A stretch of DNA of 64,000 nt from Armigeres subalbatus (lineage: Eukaryota; Arthropoda; Insecta; Diptera; Culicidae), in the NCBI RefSeq assembly GCF_024139115.2, contig NC_085141.1, positions 164,568,908 through 164,632,907 of the forward strand. The letters are read 5' to 3'. Positions within the stretch are counted from its first letter, which is position 1; every line of letters starts with the position of its first letter. Shown piece after piece: positions 32,826 through 43,639 of the stretch. The position numbers were made by a program, and so were the translations under genes. The notes below the pieces were generated by a model. That model was given only the letters and a program-made list of their open reading frames with translations. It made no database searches and was not told where the DNA came from.

Positions 32826-33393
32826 CACGCGGCATCATCATTCTTGATACCAGTCGTGCAGAGGGAAGCAGGCGCGAAGTCGACCCTTCCCACCTTCCGA
32901 GGACATAGGGCGTGGTAAGGCCACCTGGAAAGCCGGCAATGCGCTGGCACGATACCATGGTGTTCTTCTAAAAAAGCGAGTCACGATGTTCGGTGCTGCA
33001 AGGACACGCAGCTAACCTCGAGGGTGCGTTTTGCACTGGCCCCCCTTTAAAGCATTACTTTCTGGTTATACCGAAGGGACGATGGGCTTGGCGGCAATGG
33101 AGACGGTTTAGCGGGTCGGGGATGCAGTCCTGCCTCCCTCGTTTGCTGTTGGAGGTGACCCCTAACCCCGCACTTCCTGGACAATCCAGGATGTCTGTTG
33201 AGCAGATTCCCCCTCCATTGCTTAGGAAGAAAAAAAACACATACACAGTAACCGGATAGACAGATATGTGCTCAGTTCGTCAAGCTGAGTCGATTGGTAT
33301 ATAACACTATGGGTCTACGAGGCTTATATAAAAAGTTTGTTTTCGGAGTGAAATGATAGCCTTTTGGTACAACTTCGTTGTACGAGAAAGGCA

Positions 33394-34245
33394 ATAATGT
33401 CTTTTTTTACCTAGTTTTATAAGCTAGCTAATTATCTAATACATAAATTCATCTCTTAGACTAGATGTTACGTGTTTTTTATAACACTATCATCCATATT
33501 TGCTGTGGTACATTTTTATTAATCTTTTTTTAACTAATTCTATTTGCTAATTATCTAACACATGAATGCATCTCTTAGACTAGGTGTTCCGTGTTTTCTT
33601 AACACTATCATCCTTATTTGCTATGTTACATTTTTAGTTATAATTAATACATTTCAATTGCCTCTGGTAGTTAGGATTTTTCCTCTGGTTGAATTGAACC
33701 ATGTAGGAATTACAATGTTTTGAACTTAAACTAAACTTAACCTAATTTATGCTAAGGGTATACAAGGAGCTATCTAGAAGCGTCACCTGGATTTTGGTTC
33801 AGCTTCAAAATTGGAACAACGTTGGCGTTTTTCCATTTATCTGGGAAGTATGCCAATTGAAAACATTTGTTAAATAAATTAATCAAAAAGGATAAAGAGC
33901 TCTCAGGAAGTTTTTTGATAAGTATGTAGAAAATACCATCATCACCCGGGGCTTTCATATTTTTAAATTTTCTAGTAATAGATTTCACTTTTTCCAAATT
34001 AGTTCCTAACGAAGGGTCAAAAACATTCACTTGATTGAGTATGTCTACGATCCTTTGGGTAACCTGATCCTCAATTGGACTAGTGAGACCTAGACTGAAA
34101 TTATGGGCACTCTCGAACTGCTTAGCAAGTTTTTGAGCTATTTCGCCATTAGTTTATAAAATTTTATTTCCCTCTTTAAGCGCTGGAATAGGCTTTTGAG
34201 GTTTTTTTAAAAGAATTTTCATTAATTTCCAATAGGGTTTTATCT
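33394..34245 (-). mobile_element. Jockey-clade LINE fragment: RT start joined to 3' UTR
   Basis: On the minus strand 34240-33770 encodes ITRKFKNMKAPGDDGIFYIL and LAYFPDKWKNANVVPILK, the N-terminal RT of Jockey-type elements, ending NPGDAS. The following bases jump to a non-coding 3' region with a duplicated block and AT-rich tail. The catalytic part of RT is deleted. It abuts the MITE end at 33393. Confidence 0.75.
33425..33650. repeat. Two ~118-bp tandem copies in the Jockey 3' UTR
   Basis: ctaattatctaa...catctcttagacta...aacactatcatcc occurs at about 33428 and again at about 33546 with several substitutions. Confidence 0.8.
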
Positions 34246-34513
34246 TACCGCACGGCTATAAGGAGGGCCCCACTGATTGCAGTAATAATTATTGTTGATA
34301 ATAATCTAATAATTATTGTTGACATGTCTTCATCAAGACGATGAGTACGCATTAACCTATCCTCTTCACTACCATACTACCCATAATTGTCCCATGTTAG
34401 TCTTTGTAGTTTTTTACTTTTTGTCTCAGAGCAGACTATTTTGGTGTATTTCTTTTTTTGTGATTCTAAAAGACAGCTAGTTTTGTTCGAAACATTGTTG
34501 CTAATTTTCTAGA

Positions 34514-36588
34514 GAATTCAACCATGCATTTGCAGTATGGGAGTCGAAGCATGCCTCGATTGCTACCGGTCGCAATTTTTTTCATGCTGTCAAATATTTT
34601 ATCAAAATTTCCGAATTATTTGTCTCATTCTTATTTGTACTTCATTGATAAAAAAGTGATAACTAATTAATTAATATTGATAAGGACGGCTGCAAGTGAA
34701 TATGCTGGATGAATGTCCACCAGCTCCAGACTGTTGGCTGGCTCCCCGAAAGAGTGTGGCTAAGAGTGACGTTTTTCACGGCCTAAAGGAAAAATGAAGA
34801 GGACGACCAATACGACAATGATGAAAAACGGAACAGGGCAGGCCCGCGCAGGACAATCTGAAAAACTGAAGTGTGGGCGCAATGCCGTCAATTCCACAGC
34901 AGTGATTTTTCATAAAGGTAGCTGATTCAACGGTTCGCTCGTTATTTTTGGTATGAAACAGGCGATAACCGTCATAAGGTAAAGGGTTTCAACAACAAGG
35001 TGAGCACAAAATATTATTACCACATACTTGGAAGGATCCTTCGCGACCGTTTTTCCTGCTGAATATAAGTATTGCTAATATCCCTTTCCTGTGCACATGT
35101 CTTCATACAAGCCTAAACACGTATTCGGCCACCAAATAAGCCTAATACAGTTCATGAGTCATGTGTCTAGCCCCTCATCGTTACCTACAAAAGTATTATA
35201 CGCTTTTTACCTCGATCACACTAAAGAACTGATAATCTTTCTTCTCTATGATGTTTATGCTTCATGGCTATAATTTATTAATTTATTGAAGACTCATATT
35301 CATGATAATTTGAAAAAAAAGAAAGGAAAGTATGCTTTGTTATTAATATATTTTAAACATTTTTTTAGATATTATCTTTATTCCATATGTTCACATATTA
35401 TCTAAATTTAATTCATTCTGTCTATTTATTTTTTGCATAACTATATATTTTGAAGTTACTTCTGTGAAGTTTTTCGTCAGTTTTCTGCGTTTAGTGCACG
35501 GCCGAAATAACATTATTTTTTTAGTTTTACGAGATTTAATTCATTTACTGCAAATTGCGACAGCATGAGTTTGATTCATTCAGCGAATAAATAGAACACT
35601 AGTGGTTTCGCTTCATCTTTAATCGGGTCAAATTAAATTAATTCAAATTTATCACGAGCATGAAAAAAAGTAGAAAGCTAATCTTGATGAAATTTAAATT
35701 TATTTTGAATGAATGAATGGAAAAATATGTCAATTAATTAACTTTCATCTGATTTTCATTACTTTTTTTTCTGTGGAGTGCAGATTTGATCGTGCTTTGT
35801 ATTAGGGTCTCGCCGACATTTATCACCAACACGAACGCAAGCTCGTGGTTGCAAACAATCCCATTTGATTTTGCCGTGACAGCTGCTCGTGGTTGCAAAC
35901 AAACCGAGTAAAAGTGTGAGTGAAACGTGCGTGTACGTACACGATCGCTGAAAGCCTAATTGGACGAAGAACGATCGGAGATCGTGTTCAGACGTGTTTT
36001 CTTCAGTAAGCAGAACGATCGGCCGGTCATCGAAATTTTGTTCTGCTTTGTGCGGTAAGCAGAACGATCGGCCGGTAACCGAAATTTTGTCCTGCTTCGT
36101 GCGTGTGTGTAAATTAATTATCGCGTCTAGACATGTTTTCTTCAGTAAGCAGAACGATCGGCCGGTCATCATAGTTTGATTCTGCTTTGTGCGGTAAGCA
36201 GATTTATCAGCCGATCAGCGAAATTTTGTTCTGCTTTGTGCGGCCTTTAAAACAAACTACACGCTATACACGGCATACCGTTTATCAAAACGAACCCTGC
36301 CACACTCCCTACCCCATATATCCAACATCCCAGTGATATCTCGTGGAAGTGCAGATGACTCGTCGGCTTCTATCAAAGCGAGTATCACGTCAACAATTCC
36401 TACCTATTCCCTAATTGACCTGCATTCGGACACGGCCGGCGCTGGTATTGCTTATTTTTTGGGTCACCAGTTCTTACACATTGAAGATGATGTTAGTCCC
36501 AAACTTCATCTGTTGGTTCTCTGTGTAACTACAGCTGACCTGGCAATAACGGAGTAGCAACCGTGGGCGGTCAATCATGCTCATGCTC
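34514..36588 (+). mobile_element. 2.1-kb retroposon with perfect 24-bp target duplication and CATGCT tail
   Basis: aaacattgttgctaattttctaga at 34490-34513 is repeated exactly at 36589-36612. The last 260 bp (about 36330-36588) match the 3' part of the SINE at 41612-42230, including the tail hexamer (catgct here, caagct there). The rest is AT-rich sequence, a GC-richer region with tandem repeats (35990-36245) and no recognisable protein. It may be a composite or a non-autonomous partner of the same LINE machinery. Confidence 0.7.
35990..36245 (+). repeat. Four ~48-bp repeats with GCAGAACGATCGGCCGGT
   Basis: gcagaacgatcggccggt followed by aattttgttctgctttgtgcgg recurs at about 36000, 36058, 36149 and, degenerate, 36196. 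The 5' neighbourhood (35780-35990) has two copies of gctcgtggttgcaaacaa. It looks like a 5' UTR with internal repeats. Confidence 0.75.
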
Positions 36589-36941
36589 AAACATTGTTGC
36601 TAATTTTCTAGACATTTTTGTGTCACGATAAATATTCACGATTTCTACAGATTTATTTTATAGAACGACCTCGAAAACGACGCTTTTATTGGTATTGTAT
36701 TTCATGACTGAATCTTCCAAACCAAATCCAAAGTTAATAGAGGCAGCTCAACCACTTCAACCATGTAAACAGTTCAATTTAACTATTTGAATGGTCATAG
36801 TCGCAAATTCTGTTTGCGTTTCTACTAGCTGCATTCTTAATATTCTTTTTTGTCATGTGCCATTCCTATTATAACAGTAGGTACTTATTCAAAAAATACC
36901 AAAACCCATATGCTTCAGAAAAGGAAAAAAAAATCATAGTT

Positions 36942-37045
36942 ACGCGTTATACGGCGGAGGGAGGGAGTACCAAAAATGTTACTTTTTGTTAGGGGGAGGG
37001 AGGGGGTCAAAAACTTGGATTTTTGCGTTACGTAATTTGTGCACA
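36942..37045. mobile_element. Small MITE-like unit with GTTACG ends
   Basis: Begins agttacgcgttatac and ends ttttgcgttacgtaattt, with purine-rich ggagggaggg sequence inside. It resembles 11449-11591 in layout. It truncates the Jockey endonuclease fragment. Confidence 0.45.
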
Positions 37046-37942
37046 GACCCTTTGATGAAGAGTCCAGGTTTTAAATATGTTTCAGTTATAATGGCAATGT
37101 GCACATTATGAACTAATAGGAAGTTGAATAATTCGTCTTGGCGAGAGGTTTCACCACAAATCATGCATTTAGCATCTATGTGGCACTTACGGCACTGAGT
37201 GGGGTTTTGGAAATTACCATCAGGCCTGCGGAAATGTTCCCATGTAACACGGACATGGAACATAATGCAGGCCTTTTCCAAACTTTTCATATTATTTAGT
37301 TCACTTTTGTTAAAATGAACTAAATAAAATTCTTGAGAAATACCCCTACGGAAAATACCAGAGCGAGATTTCTTTTTCATTTTAATTACTTGGACTGGTA
37401 GAAATCCAAGTAATTGAGACATTTCAATTTTAATCTCATCCAGCGATTTATCATCTCTGGGGAGACCTGTCAAGACGACTTTGAACAATCGCTCAGTTGC
37501 GTCGTCGTATGTGAAGAATTTATGGCGCTTCTCAGTTAAATACTGAAGAAGACGTTTGCGATCGTCAAAGGATCCCGGCAAAACGAGGCAGTCACCCTTC
37601 CTAGCAATCTGCAATGAAACCTTGATCCCCTGAAGGTTACTCAAAATATCATTACTAAAGCCAGAAAACTCGGTCACAGATACTACAATTGGCGGAATCA
37701 CCTGGGCTAGAGGTAGATTCGATTTGCTCAATTTCGCCATGAATCAAATCGAACTGATTGCTTAGTTCGATAGGAGAAGAATTATTTTCAATGTTAGAGT
37801 TAGAAGGAGCTTCCTTTATTTTTTTTTCTTTGGGACGGTCTTTGGCGCTTAGGCATGACGGTCTTAAACCTTGTTTCTTAGAAGGAAGTGGAGAATTTAG
37901 AGACTCACCCTTTCTCTTGTTTTTTTTTTTATTAATGTTCAT
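37046..37942 (-). pseudogene. Jockey ORF1 (Gag-like) fused to endonuclease N-terminus
   Basis: MNINKKKNKRKGES opens a lysine-rich N-terminus; a frame change near 37700 leads into VVVSVTEFSGF-like and LFKVVLTGLPRDDKSLDEIK, the RNP-like Gag domain of Jockey elements. The block VTWEHFRRPDGNFQNPTQC starts the zinc-knuckle region (CRKCHIDAKCMIC). An internal deletion then joins directly to RQDELFNFLLVHNVHIAIIT, the beginning of the ORF2 endonuclease, giving one fused frame. It is cut by the MITE at 37045. Confidence 0.75.
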
Positions 37943-38340
37943 TGCTGAGCGTGAAGACGTGACCTTCTAAGAGGTTTTTTTTCAGAACGGTGTCCCTGCA
38001 GGATTTCCATCGCTTGTCGGAATTTTACTTCCACAAACAGGTCCAACGTAAAACGAAGGCACGGGTCCAAGCAAAGATCGTAAAGGGATCAGTAGGTACA
38101 AATAGCGCTGAGAAGTACTGCTGAAATTAAAATAGCTTCGGGTAGTATTAAAAACTTTTTAAGCAAAGAGAGAAAAGAATCGCACAGCACGAAAGCACGA
38201 TGCGGTCTGGGTTTCACCGAACTGGTTCTGGATACCATGCGCCGATGACTTCAATGATTCGTACATTCACGGCTGTCGAGGAACTCCACGATTTTGATGT
38301 TTCTTCTAATTCATGTCCAGATTGAAAAGATCCACGTGCA
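37046..38340 (-). mobile_element. Jockey-clade LINE, 5' end to ORF1, internally deleted
   Basis: A minus-strand element: probable 5' UTR at 37985-38330, ORF1 from the ATG at 37942, then an abrupt join to the start of the endonuclease. It may belong to the same family as the RT fragment at 33.4-34.2 kb. The right boundary (5' end) is approximate. Confidence 0.65.
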
Positions 38341-38825
38341 TATAGATTAAAATTTTTAATTCATGTAGACAACAGTCAGATGAATATAGTTACAAAATAA
38401 AGAAATAAAGATATCGGTAAGCACTTCTTCTAGGGGTCCAAAATGCAACATTTATCCTACTTGTTTTTTTAGATTTTTCTCATTTGCATCTTACCTTTTA
38501 ATCGCACGAGAATGGCACTAACACCGCCTGGTGAATTAATTAGGGTTTCTTAATTAAGACAATTACCGACACAGGAAGACGACTCCACATGGACTGTACA
38601 GTGTACATATCGTAGCCATCAATGCAAAGGCCGGGACCTACGGGTTTACTTTTTATCCGAGGGAAGGCGTGACCAGACATTTTTCACCTTAGAAAATGCC
38701 AAGTGCGTTTGTACCAAAGCAAAAATTAGGACTTACCTGTTCCAAATCAATTAACTTATTACATATTATACTTAATATTTTAGGAATAACCGCTTTATTT
38801 AGAAAAAACTTCCCAATTTGCAAGT
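38341..38825. other. Intergenic sequence, nothing recognised
   Basis: AT-rich, with no gene. It precedes the second copy of the dispersed repeat. Confidence 0.4.
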
Positions 38826-39200
38826 ATGGAGTGTAACAGTTAGTAACAGTGCTTCACAAGTTTGTTGCAAAGTAGGGAGGCTACGTCGAAGCAAAATAAT
38901 CCCAGACATAATTCCTTGGAAGGAAAGCAGCATTTGATAGCACATCCCACATTTCAATGAAAAATAACACGACAAACACGCTTTTTCGACGCGTGTACTG
39001 CACTTGGGGGGATAAGAAAAATATCAGCAATCCTCGGAAGCTCATCAATTAGTGCAAGAGCGAACAAAAAGTGTCCCCAAGCAATGGTGAAATTACCTGT
39101 TTTTCTATCGTTAATCGTTGCTGATCTTCTTCGTTTGACTGAAGGCTCGAGGCTACCAAATAATTTGGCTTGGCGAATAATACTTGTTTTGGTATGAATT
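38826..39200 (+). repeat. Dispersed repeat, copy 2 (partner at 25318-25690)
   Basis: Same orientation and gene-like minus frame (39343-38954, NDRKTGNFTIAWGHFLFALA) that is broken in copy 1. Indels distinguish the copies near 38930 and 39000. Confidence 0.65.
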
Positions 39201-39687
39201 AATTTTAATTGTGTTTTGTCTAGTCGAATTTCAAATGCCGTCAATTCTATCGCATAAAGGAGCGAAAGATAATACATATAGTTCCATCCAAGACTAGTGT
39301 CTACAAGAAGAAGAAATAGTTCATGTAGAAAACACGGAATCAATTTCCCCAGGCCAATACATCAGTAGAAACAATATGAAGAATCCTTTACTATTTACTC
39401 ACTTACTTACTTATTATTTAATTTGATATCTTTTTGGTCGTTTTAATAACAAAACATAATAACAAAATGTATAGCAGAAAAATCTTACTGAGGCATCAAA
39501 TTGAAAACTATTCCTGCTATCGATGAGAGCAAATCTACAGCAACATGAGAACAAAATATGTAATCAATCGATTCATATTTGAAAACAAATTATGATTCCA
39601 ATTCGATGTCAAAATCAAAATGTGTTTTCTACGTATTTCTATCTATTTTCTATATATGCTTTCATTATGTTTTCAGACTTTGCTCTT

Positions 39688-39812
39688 GTAGCTATCACCT
39701 TAACCTGTTGCCAAGTTAGATTTCGATCGGCTTCTTTAATTTCTTTGTGGAGGCTACGTTGCCATGAGACTCTGAGTCTGCCTCTGCTGCGATGTCCGGC
39801 TGAGTTGCAACC
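39688..39812 (-). mobile_element. LINE 3'-end fragment
   Basis: Reverse strand has gacatcgcagcagaggcag and ctaacttggcaacaggttaa, matching the C-terminal coding end of the LINE at 52830-52935. It encodes HRSRGRPRL-like and NLTWQQVK. Only about 125 bp remain. Confidence 0.7.
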
Positions 39813-39814
39813 TA

Positions 39815-40206
39815 CACGCTAACTTTCACCTACTCAGTGACTGAGTAAAATTGTATTGCTCTTTCTTTCTATCCCACGGAAATTTTACTCAATTTCCGTC
39901 AAAAGCAGAACCAGGATGCATTTATTGGGATTTTTGTATGCATCTTTGCATCTTGGATTTTTGTATGGAAATCATGCTCGTTTGTTTACGTTTTGCACTG
40001 AAAATGTATGTCCCCCCGCTCCGCGCAGGTTATTCCCATCTACTGACGAAGTCATATAACCTGTAGGATTAAAAAAAATCTTGAGCAGAACAACCCAAAA
40101 CTATGAGTAATCCTGCTTTTGACGGAAATTGAGTAAAATTTCCGTGGAAAGAAAAGAGACGGCAATACAATTTTACTCAGTCACCGATTAGATGGAAGTT
40201 AGAGTG
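39815..40206. mobile_element. MITE with ~95-bp inverted arms, TA-flanked
   Basis: cacgctaactttcacctact ... gtgactgagtaaaattgtat ... acggaaattttactcaattt on the left is mirrored at 40105-40206. TA at 39813-39814 and 40207-40208. Confidence 0.8.
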
Positions 40207-40230
40207 TAATAATTGTTTACAGACGTCATT

Positions 40231-40463
40231 TCAAGACAAAATTTTCAAAACGACTTATCTGCTTTTGTAAACAAAGATTCAAACGACGATTTGACGAATC
40301 TGATAACTCTCCCACGCAAACCAACACCACCAATAGGTAGGCGAAGGTTTCCTCTACCTGTTGATGGTGTTGGTTTGCATGGAAGAGCTATCAGATTCGC
40401 CAAATCATCGTTTGAATCTTTGTTTACAAAAGCAGATAAGTCGTTTTGAAAATTTTGTCTTGA
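40231..40463. mobile_element. Palindromic MITE, arms ~95 bp
   Basis: tcaagacaaaattttcaaaa is mirrored by ttttgaaaattttgtcttga; the arms continue through aagattcaaacga and caaaccaacacca. The right arm recurs at 47850-47970, so this is a repeated family. Confidence 0.85.
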
Positions 40464-41611
40464 TTTCCCTGCGTGAAGCGTGGCCGACCCATCCCTACTG
40501 TCGTACCCAAATTGGCTATAAAGCAATCCATAAGACAGCTGCGATCAGCTGACGAATTTTGTTTACCTTGATTTTTTGACAGATTCTGACCGGACTGACA
40601 GAACAATACAAAGGAAAATGTTAAGCGCGGTTTACACCAGAAGTGAGTTCCATTCAACTGCATACACACTTTGTTTTGATTTCGATTGTCAGTCCCATCG
40701 CTGAATGTCCTCATGGATAGCCTAATTGGCTTCTAGTGACAATGATGGACGATTTACGATTTATTATTGATGATTGATGATTATTATATGATAATCTTGA
40801 GGAAAACATGTGTAAAAATCAATCCATTAGCTGCTAGATTAGAAAAAGCCCCTGGCAAACAATCATACCATTAAACGCCATTTACTATGATGATTATTGA
40901 AACGATTGAAGTAAAGCAAAATGTGCTTATTACGGTCGTGAGAGATTTTCCTATCCCAATATTGAGATTTTTTTTATATCCTATAATTTGTTCAGATGTT
41001 GTTTCATTACTTTAAAATGAATGAAAATAAATGTCAATTGATGGAAAATTATGGGTTCTATCTCCCATTTTTTTCGCTTTTCGTATAACATTTTATGGAG
41101 AACGGGAAAGGCACCTTTGCCGTTATGATTGACAAGGTTTTTTTTAAGGACTCGCCTTGAGTAGTCTCGCTGGGAATGCGATGCTTCTTTATGCAACTGA
41201 TACTTTTAGCTTGCTTGGCGCTTAAGCGAAGTGGAGTGATTAAACTAATTGGCACGCGATCGGACGTGTTTCAGGTATAGGACGCAGAACATTCGCGAAT
41301 TCCGAGTTTGTGGTTCTGCGGCCATTGATTAAACGGTTTCGCAAGCTATATTTGTCTCGTTATTGTAACGGATGATTGAACATTGTAATTCATTGAAGGG
41401 TAAAAGAACATACGAGAGTAACTAGTGCAGGCGTGTTACGACTACGCGAATTTCGCAATTATCGCGGATATGGCGCGGACTTACCTAACGATTTTGGGGC
41501 ATTGCGTGGATTTGGCGCGGATTTAGTTTCAGTTAACAAATAAAATGCTGGATCTGAGTACGTTTATTTGATAATTAGTTTTTTGTCTATCTAGATGGGC
41601 TTTATTTTCGT
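40464..41611. other. Intergenic sequence, nothing recognised
   Basis: AT-rich with short open frames on both strands that lack known motifs. Includes the left target-duplication copy of the following SINE (41588-41611). Confidence 0.45.
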
Positions 41612-42230
41612 AGCGGGCTTGGTAGTCATATGGCTACTGCTTCTGCCTCATACGCAGGAGGTCGTGAGTTCAATCCCAGGTCCGTTCCATTCTTCTACTT
41701 TGTATCTTTCTCTATATTTCTCATGTTCTAGCAATCGCTATAACTGGAAATGGACTTCCATACCGTTTCCATCTCAATTCCTATACCTTCAACTTGAATA
41801 TTCTAACAGTAATCTGCTAGAATTGGAAATGAACTATAAAGCGCCTTTCCAAACATCCAATTTAGAAATTCCATCAGTTGCTTTCTCCTATCTATCACTT
41901 GGCAGCTCGTTAACCAAGACGGACCTCTGCCTCTCGAACCTAACCCAAAAATTCCAACAAATTCCGCATGAACTCGTGGCAAGTGCAGACGTATATTCGG
42001 CTTGCAGTGGGCGAGTGATTGCATCATCATTTCCTCCCCCTTCCCTACATTGACTTGCATTCTGACGTGGCAGGCGCCAGTATGACCTAACAAATGAGAT
42101 CACCAGTACTTGTACATTGAAGATGTGTGCTAGTCCCAAGCAAACATCTGTTGGTTCCCTGTGCAAGAACAGCTGATCTGGTCATAATGGAGTAGCAACT
42201 ACGAGCAGTCAATCAAGCTCAAGCTCAAGC
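41612..42230 (+). mobile_element. Long tRNA-derived SINE with 24-bp target duplication
   Basis: Head at 41613-41690 with A-box-like ttggtagtcatatggctac and B-box gagttcaatccc. A 540-bp body ends in the hexamer tail (caagct)3. Target copies 41588-41611 and 42231-42254 share tatc[t/g]agatgggctttatt and on to tcgt. The body is not coding in a recognisable way, despite a 152-codon plus frame at 41595. Its 3' part is shared with 36330-36588, and its head with 4494-4568. Confidence 0.8.
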
Positions 42231-42639
42231 TATCGAGATGGGCTTTATTTTCGTTAGTAAATGTTGTTGGGAACAAAATTTACGTTTCCAGTCAATTATT
42301 CACATTATTTTTCGGATATTCACAAGCCCTTGTTGAATGCGATGATTACACTCTTGAGCATCCATTGGACAAGGGTGAAGGAGAGGTTCGCCGTCAGTTT
42401 CTGATTGATTATTCGTTTTACGATGAACCACAGCTTTAATTTACTGAAAAATCAATCTAATAAAGATTTAACCCTTAACCGATTCAATACGGATGGGTCA
42501 TATATGACCCAAGACGAAAATCAGTTTTAAGAGATAGAGCCTTGCTTTCTTCAGCAAAAATGTTCAAAATTAACTATTCCATCCAGGAAAAATATTACCC
42601 AGGTCAGGTTATGGTCACTAGGATGATCTAGAGCATCCA

Positions 42640-43636
42640 AACTATCCTTGAGTTCTAATTTTGATGTTCTAAGGAATCAACACCATTTTTACCACATTCT
42701 GATTAAATAATTGAAATTGAAATGCTTTATGATAATATCCCGCGCCTGTCCAGCAGTATAACAGATCTTTTCCAATACCTTCGATACTCCAAACAGTTCT
42801 TGAACTCAGATCTTAATATTCAAATCGGTCAACAAAAAGATCTACGATGTCCCCACTATTTTTATGAGTTGGGACAGCTCCACTATTCTTCATTACACCA
42901 TTACAGATACACCACAGAATTCGTTTGGCATCTACGGCACTCCAAACTATCCTTGAGTACAGATCTTAATATTCAAATCGAACAACATGAAGATCTTCGA
43001 TGTCCCCACTAGTTTTATGAGTTGGAATAGCTCCAGGATACCTCGTAACACCATTACAGACACACCACAAAATTCGTTCGACATCTACGACACTCCAAAC
43101 TCTCCTTGAGATCAAATCTTAATATTTAAATCGAACAACATGCAGGTCTTCAATGTTCCCACTAGTTTTATGAGTAGGAATAGCTCCAGGATACCTCGTA
43201 ACACCATTACAGACACACCACAGAATTCGTTCGACATCTACGACACTCCAAACTCTCCTTCAGTACAGATCTTAATAATTAAAATCGATCAACATGCAGG
43301 TCTTCGATGTTCCCACTAGTTTTATGAGTTGGAATAGCTCCAGGATACCTCGTAACACCATTACAGACACACCACAGAATTCGTTCGACATCTACGACAC
43401 TTCAAACTCTCCTTGAGATCAGATCTTAATATTCAAATCGAACAACATGAAGGTCTTCGATAACTCCACTAGTTTTATGAGTTGGAATAGCTCCAGGATA
43501 CCTAGTAACACCATAACAGACACTCCACAGAATTCGTTCGACACCTACGACACTCCAAACTATCCTTGAGTACAGATCCTAATATTCAAATCGATCAACA
43601 TGCAGATCTTCGATGTCCCCACTAGTTTTATTAATT
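42640..43636 (+). repeat. ~154-bp satellite, left array part 1
   Basis: gagttggaatagctccagga recurs at 43018, 43172 (variant), 43326 and 43479 (period 153-154), preceded by diverged units from 42648. Each unit has accattacagacacaccaca and cgttcgacatctacgacact. Confidence 0.9.
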
Positions 43637-43639
43637 TGT

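Larger units (their letters stand above)
27491..33236 (+). mobile_element. R1-clade LINE copy B, 5'-truncated, with 1.9-kb internal insertion
   Basis: Begins inside ORF1 (gggcgccgcctacaag), runs through zinc knuckles, endonuclease remnant, RT, C-terminal domain and 3' UTR. It is interrupted at 30880-32825 by another retroposon, and ends in poly-A at 33230-33237 followed by acacatacacagta. The same 14-mer precedes it at 27467-27480, leaving ten extra bases (cacagattta) at the 5' junction. Target sequence and clade recall Waldo-type R1 elements that insert in ACAY repeats. Confidence 0.8.
25812..33393 (+). mobile_element. MITE family member (GCCTTTCTC ends) expanded by nested insertions
   Basis: The start aaaacccaacttaattcacc...tgcctttctc (25812-25855) and end gtacgagaaaggca match the intact copy at 63064-63512. 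The middle (27045-27217: aaacgcaac, gtcgatcg, then an ACAY microsatellite) matches too, and the right part resumes at 33251 (ggatagacagatatgtgctcag). Thus the same element is interrupted by about 1.2 kb near 25.9-27.0 kb and by the R1-clade insertions at 27231-33236. Confidence 0.8.

Noticed and set aside
34235..34262. Feilai SINE head in inverted orientation
   Set aside because: Only about 30 bp match; too short to annotate as a SINE copy, kept as a note in the Feilai entry.
41595..42053. 152-codon plus frame beginning MGFIFVAGLVVIW
   Set aside because: It starts in the target duplication and runs through the SINE tRNA head. No family or conservation support.
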